Both the position numbers and the translations under genes were made by a program. Positions 58,141 to 64,000 of a stretch of DNA of 64,000 nucleotides are shown piece after piece (positions within the stretch are counted from its first letter, which is position 1; the number at the start of each line of letters is the position of its first letter). The notes beneath the pieces are model-generated. The model was not told the origin of the DNA and searched no databases. It saw only the letters and a list, made by a program, of their open reading frames with translations. This stretch comes from Leptodontidium sp. MPI-SDFR-AT-0119 (Eukaryota; Ascomycota; Leotiomycetes; Helotiales; Leptodontidiaceae): the NCBI GenBank assembly GCA_020726505.1, contig JAHLEZ010000001.1, forward strand, positions 1,116,001-1,180,000. The letters are read 5' to 3'.

Positions 58141-61100
58141 CCCCTTTAAAGACTAGGGGTACGTCTTTGTATTAACTCCTTAATATTAAAGCGTCGATAC
58201 TGACGTATTAGCTTTAAGTTTTATGTCGCGACAGTTGCTTATAGAAGTGAGTGATAGTTATTAGGGCTAGGTTTATTTAACTAAAGAAATGTTATCGGCG
58301 ACACTAGCGTGTGGAGTGTGTATATTTATTCCGAGTTAGATACTACTTAGTACTTACTACGCTGTTGTATTAATAATTTAGGGACTTTAATTACTATCTT
58401 ATTATCCTTAATACGTTATATCGTCAGAATCATAAGGTTTTTTAAGAATTTGGGGTCGTTAAGGTGTTATAAATTAATGTTTAGTTTAAGATTTAGAGAG
58501 GTTAAGTTGTTGTCTTCGCTAGAGGCCTCTTTTACTTTATTGTTATTATTGTAAATAAAGTTGTTCCTTTTGTAGAAGAGCTTGAGCTTATTGTCGGCGA
58601 AGGTTTATTGTAGTTAGGGGCTATTATCGCTGAGTTCCTTAAGTCTATAATAGCCTTTATTAGTGTAGGTTTTAGCGATCTCGTAAGGACTTAGTTACTT
58701 AAAGTCGAGTGCTCAGTTTAAGGACATATTATTTTCTCGTACTGAGTCTTAGTGAAGGACTAAGTCTTTCTTTTTAAATAGTCTCTTTTATATGTTGTGT
58801 TTGAGATTAAAGGCTTCCTTGCCTTCTTGACGACGCCGAGTCTTCCTGAAGATAGCCTTATTAATGTGTTCTTGTCTTATTTAAAACTGTGTAGCCTTAA
58901 GTTATAGTAACTTTGATTAGTCACAAACTTCCTTAATAAATAACGTTCTTTATATTAGGTTTCTTGTCTCGATAAGTAAGATCGCCTCCTTATTGTATAC
59001 TATATAAAATAGTATGTAACTAGTTAGACTATATATAGTAATTCTATTAATAAATAATACTGTGGAAAAGTTATTAGTTTAACGTCCTTTTATTTTTGAC
59101 AAGGTATTCTTAATAAGTCTATAGCCTCGTTTAATTATTCCGTTGACTCTGGCGTTGTACGTTGAGATCTTAATTCGCTCGACCTCTATTTTGTTAAGTA
59201 GCCCTAGTACTTCTCTTATATTCTTAGTTCCTTTATTTATAATAAGTCTTTAAAATAACTTATAATAGTAAATGATATCTTCTTAAATAAAAGTAGTAAT
59301 GTATTTAGCCTCTTTAATAAGGAGAGCTCTAGCTTTAGCTTATCTACTTATGTCGTCTCTTATAATAACAAGGTAGCCTTTTCCCTTGTGTAGTAGTATG
59401 TAAGTAATATCTAATGCTTACTTTTCTATGAGTCTATTTGATACTGTAAGGTAAAGAGGCTCCTTAAGACGTTTCGCTGATTAGAGTTGATAATTCTTAC
59501 ATATTTAGACGTATTTTATATAATTAGTAAATAGTCCCTTTTAAAAGTATTATATAATGATACGGTAGTAAGTGCTTTCTCTCCTTTTGTGACTAAAATT
59601 ATTATAGTAACTCTGAAGTATAATTTCCTTCTCTTTATTAGTATTAATAATAAGCTTGATAATAGAACCTTTATAAGGAGCCTCTAAATCCGGCGACTGT
59701 GTATACTATAGTTTAAAGCTTCCCTTTTGAAGACTCGAAACTGCTTTTTAATTATGTCTTTAAGAGTCTTGAGTGTCGTCACGTATCAGGCAATTTACTA
59801 GTATCTTTTACTGTATTTATTAGTTAAGACAAGTAGCCCTTTTTTATTAGAGCTTAAACTATTAGAGGAGCTAAGTTCCCCTTTGTTTTTTAAGTATTAC
59901 ACTTTTGCTTTTATATTTAATAAGATGTCGTTTCGTTTACGTAGTTTAGGGTTTATTATTACTTCTTTAGATTTTAAATTAATAAGTTCTTTAGTGTTAA
60001 ATGTTTTTATAAAGTAAATCTTATAAGCTCTTAACTTAGAAAGTATTTAATCCTCGTTTATATTACTCTCTTTTAGCGTGTCGTTAATATGCCTTGGCCT
60101 CCTAGAGAGCTAATTAGTAACGACGTGTATTAAGCCTTTAATATGCCGAACTTTAAAATTAAATAAGTGTATTTAAGTAAGCTATTTAGTAAGTAAGGCG
60201 CTAAGATAATCGTGGGCGGCTTTATTTAGTTAAATAACTAAGGTGTTAGCGTCTATTTTAATAATAAAGTATACGCTAACGAGTTAGATTTTGAGTTTTT
60301 TTAAAATATAAAGTATGCCTTTATACTTTTACTTAGTAATATTATACTTGACTTTAGTCTTACTTTAAAAACTACTCTCGTACTTTGTAGGTCGTATCTT
60401 GTTTGTTAGAGGATCTCTTTAGTTAAGGAAACCTCTTTAACTTGTGTTACTTGAGTTGACACTAATAACTATCTCTCTAATACCCTCGTTATAATTAATC
60501 TAATATAGAACTAGAAATAAGTATAATATATCTTTAAGAGTTTATATTACTTTGTCGTGAATCTTTAGGTTTTAAAAGAACTTAACTCCTTTTCTAAATA
60601 ATACGTATAATAGCTTAGCGATTAGTCGGAAGTTTTTAATTTAAATTTAAAAGTAAATAATAAGGCCTAAGAATACTTTGACTTTTATTAAGTTACTTAG
60701 TAAGTTTTAGTTCTTGATCTTAATTAAGTGTCTTGTTAAAGGTTCTTTCCCCTTAGAGTTATAGGCGTATTTTATAATATTTATATTATTTAAATAAAAC
60801 TAAGACTTTAAGTTAATAATAATACTTACTCTTTTTAAACGTTCTAGTGTCTTATCGAGGTTTTAAATGTACTTTAAGATAAATCTTCGGATTCTGGGAC
60901 AAGCTTCTTCTTAGTTATAGTCTATATATAGTCCCTTAACTTTTATATTATCTAAGAATAGTATAAACACGCTAGGAATTAGTGGCTTTAGTATATAAGT
61001 AATTGTTTTAATAAACTAAGTAATAGAGTTTATAATACCTTAAGGGAGAGTTATGTTCTTAACTAGGCCTATGTTTAGAATATAAAAGGCAGTTATATCT

Positions 61101-64000
61101 CGGCTAGACTTGTAGAGAGTTTGTTAATTATAGCCGGAGTATAAGTTAACGAGGCTAGTGACGTAGTAACCGGCGAATTCTTTAGAGAACTTATTTATTA
61201 AAGGTAAAAGATTAATATCCCTTTGTGTAATAGTATTAAGTATAGTAACTAAGTTAATAAGTTTATATTTTCTAGATTCCTTCTTTTTTACTAAAAACTA
61301 AGTATTTTAATATAGGCCTTTAGAAAGCTTAAGAACACTCTTATTAAGACGCTCTTATATTATCTTCGTGACTTTTAAGACTAAAGCTCGTGGCAACGGA
61401 AAGTTAAGGGCTTACTAAGCTTTGTACTTAATAGTCTTAATAATGACTAAGGGGGAGACATTTTCGTGGAATTTATTATATTTAGGCTAGTTAAACGTTA
61501 TAGCTCCTTCTTTATTAATCATTATTTTATCGAAGAGAGCTCTCTCTTTAGGTTATAATAGCTTCCTGACGTTAAGTTTAGCTAGTCTCTTTAGCGTAAG
61601 TCGGGAGTTACGGGGTATATTAATAAAGCGTAGTAGTAATAAATCTTAATATTTCCTTAACTGTTTTTACTTAGTCCCTTTGTCTTTTAATCTCTTATAC
61701 TAATTATCCCTCCCTCCTGGGGGGTCGCTTATAGGGTCAGCTTTGTTAATTAGTTAGACTTTCTTGGCTTTCGATTTATATATAGTATTAATCTGAGTAG
61801 TAGTGTTTTAAGTACTCTGAAAGGGGTTCTTAATTAGGAGATTGTTATAGTTCTTTGTCTATTCGAAGGTAGGCGTGGCTTTAATTAAAGAACTAACTCT
61901 AAAAGTTCTAAGAAAGAATAGTTCCGTAGTTAACTTCTCCTTTAAGAATGTGTTTGAGATTACTTCTTATTAAAAATTATTAAGTATTAATTTCAGGATA
62001 TAAAACTCTCTTTCTAAGTACTTAATAAGAATAGTATCGCCTTTATTATTATTACTTAGTACTACTTTATCCCCCCCTTTATAAAGCTTGCCCTTAAGCT
62101 TTAGTAGTTAAGGGTTATATTATAAGGGGTTGATTGAGTATTCTAAGGTACTAATAGTAGCGCTTGATATATAGTTAGTTACTTTTTTCTTAAGAAGTCT
62201 TCTTTTTTATAATTATTTTTAGAGTCTGTTTATTTTAAAAAGATTATACTTATCTCGTTTTCTTCTTAAAAAGCTTTAGCGTCCTTAGTATCTTCTGTAG
62301 TATTGTTAGTTTTAACTATAGTAATATTTCTTAATCGTTAATCTTAAAACTAAGTTAGTATAATGCCTTTATTATAGTCTCTAAGATAGCGGAACGATAC
62401 TTTGGCTTTGCGGAAGAATAAAAAGCCTAAAATGACCTTTATACTAGGGGCGTCTATAATATAGAATCTGTTATTGACAACGTAGTTACTTATAGTAATT
62501 ATAATATTATTAGTAAAACTAATAAATCGGGACTTAACTCTAGTAATTGTTTTTAGAGTTATAGTCTGACTTTTAGTAATAGGGAGCTTTAAGAGAGTAG
62601 CTGCTTTAAGTGTTATATAACTAACTTTAGCTCTTATATTAAGGGTAACTCTAATATTAGTGACCTTAGTTCGGCTAAGTATAGTGATAATAACTTTTAA
62701 TACTAGCGAGAAGTATGAGTTTCTTGTCTTAGTTATTGTCCCTAGTAAGGTTACTTTAGTATATAGTAATTCTTAAGCGTAAGTGTGTTTCGTTAGAAGG
62801 TTCCTAAAGATATACTTACTAAGTAATATTATAGTTCTAAGTAATATTATAAAGATCAGACTAAAGACTAAGATAGCGCTAATTATAAGCTATAGTACTA
62901 AGTTGTTAATGAGAGCTTCTTATTATACGAATAATTAAAGTCGCTAGCGTCTTTATTATATTTTAAACTTTGCCGCTAGTAGATTTCTTAGGATAAAGTT
63001 ATAAGTTATAATACGCTCTTCCTAATACTTATACTTTAGCTTAAGGCCTTCTCGTTTGATTTCCTTAAGTCGCTGTTTATAATTCGTAGTCACAGAAATA
63101 TTAATAGTATAAAGGTTTAGAAGAGTATATAAAGTGCCGTGAAGTGGTTTTTAATATATAATAATATCTTCCTTAGTTATTAACTCTGGTTCTTTAAACT
63201 CTAAAGTACTAATATTAGCGATTAATTCCTTTTATATATATTAATTAATTATTTTAATAGAGAGACGAGATACTTTAGGCGGGTCTATAAGGACTATAAT
63301 TTCTCTTAGTGTGAGGTTTCTGGGAAGCTCTTTTTATACGAGTAATTTATTTAAGATATTATTAAGTCTATAATTATTCCGAGTTAACGCCTCTTATACG
63401 CGAGGACTTTAGGATAATATTATATAAGATATAAGTCTAGGGGTAGCCGATAGTGTTATTAGTGCCTTAGACTTTAAAGCTCTCTTTCTTGTTATATTAC
63501 TAATAAGTAATGTTTTAGAAGATGTTTTTAGTATTATAGTAGATGTCGTTTTTGTGTTTAAGTTAGAGACTTTAGACTTATTATAGGCTAGAATCTATTG
63601 TGGTATTATTTTAGTCTTAGCTGGGCTGTCGACGTCTATAATATTAGCGAACTTAACTAGTTCTTTAATATCGCGGGGTGCCTTTAGTTTACTATAGGTG
63701 GATTAAGACTTAATCTTCTCTTAGAGTTTATCTGAAGTCTTATACGGCTCTTGTCTAAGTGCTCCCTTTCACTGCCTAGTCTCGACCGGAGCTACTATAA
63801 CTTTAGAATTAGTATTATTAGTATTATACGTTAGTAAATTTTGGATTTATATTAATTAGTATTTAGTGTAGTCCTATTGACTAATAATATCCGAGTTAAG
63901 GTCCCCTGTAGGTTCTTCGATGAGCTTAATATAACTTATAGTAAGAACAGTCGGAGATTATGCCCCCTTATCTCCCTTTTCCCTAGTAAGCGCAGCTTCT
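58141..64000 (-). mobile_element. Ty3/gypsy retrotransposon remnant, truncated by the window
   Basis: Minus-strand pol relic. RT is readable around 61310-60880: FLVKKK near 61300, then a segment like INLVTILNTITQRDINLLPL, and the catalytic box FLDNIKVKG at about 60933-60959. The integrase core lies around 59520-59090 (KEPLYLTVSNRLIEK, LVIIRDDISR, STYNARVNGIIKRGYR). The order RT before IN marks the gypsy superfamily. Dozens of in-frame stops are of the TGG/CAA/CAG to TAG/TAA type, heavier than in the copia element, so this copy is older. The gag region and 5' LTR should lie to the right, partly beyond the window; I could not recognise gag in 62-64 kb. Confidence 0.85.

Noticed and set aside
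46195..64000. Possible CRISPR array or telomere because of many short repeats
   Set aside because: The repeats are not regularly spaced with unique spacers, and no TTAGGG tracts occur; the block is decayed retrotransposons.

Overview
The window looks like nuclear DNA of a filamentous ascomycete (Pezizomycotina, possibly Leotiomycetes). The evidence is short introns of about 45-110 bp with GTRNGT...YAG borders, a HET-domain gene, a fungal ornithine N5-monooxygenase, and a transposon block with the C-to-T/G-to-A decay typical of repeat-induced point mutation (RIP). The class assignment is an inference.

Region 1 (1-6.9 kb) is a siderophore neighbourhood. It holds the broken 3' half of a STE6/MDR-type ABC transporter, split by a 527-bp hAT-like non-autonomous element with an 8-bp target duplication. 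A cluster of five perfect ATCWGATAA GATA-factor sites follows, then an apparently intact three-exon L-ornithine N5-monooxygenase (SidA type). Region 2 (7-27.1 kb) is ordinary gene space: a TTC27/Emw1-type TPR protein, a large GYF-domain protein, a Gly/Met/Arg-rich protein, a small cupin, a Pro/Gln-rich glycine-zipper protein, a class V PLP-dependent aminotransferase and a basic Ser-rich hypothetical protein.

Region 3 (27.1-46.2 kb) is gene-poor accessory DNA. It carries a Cdc24-like RhoGEF whose N-terminus resembles the N-terminal domain of fungal STAND/NLR proteins, a four-exon membrane-anchored protein flanked by a diverged direct repeat, a HET-domain protein, a small secreted Kex2-type protein gene with a stop codon in its signal peptide, and a four-helix membrane protein. 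Both the STAND-type N-terminus and the HET domain belong to fungal non-self recognition families.

Region 4 (46.2-64 kb) is a transposon graveyard with almost no open frames. A 7,675-bp Ty1/copia element (identical-length 186-bp LTRs, 5-bp target duplication TAACT, polypurine tract, minus-strand gag-pol with recognisable protease, integrase, RT and RNase H) sits inside older, more heavily mutated sequence that includes a Ty3/gypsy pol whose RT catalytic box is mutated. The copia element carries an additional, apparently spliced gene on the opposite strand between the end of pol and the 3' LTR. This antisense accessory gene, the STAND-N/Cdc24 fusion and the GATA-site cluster are the observations most worth following up.
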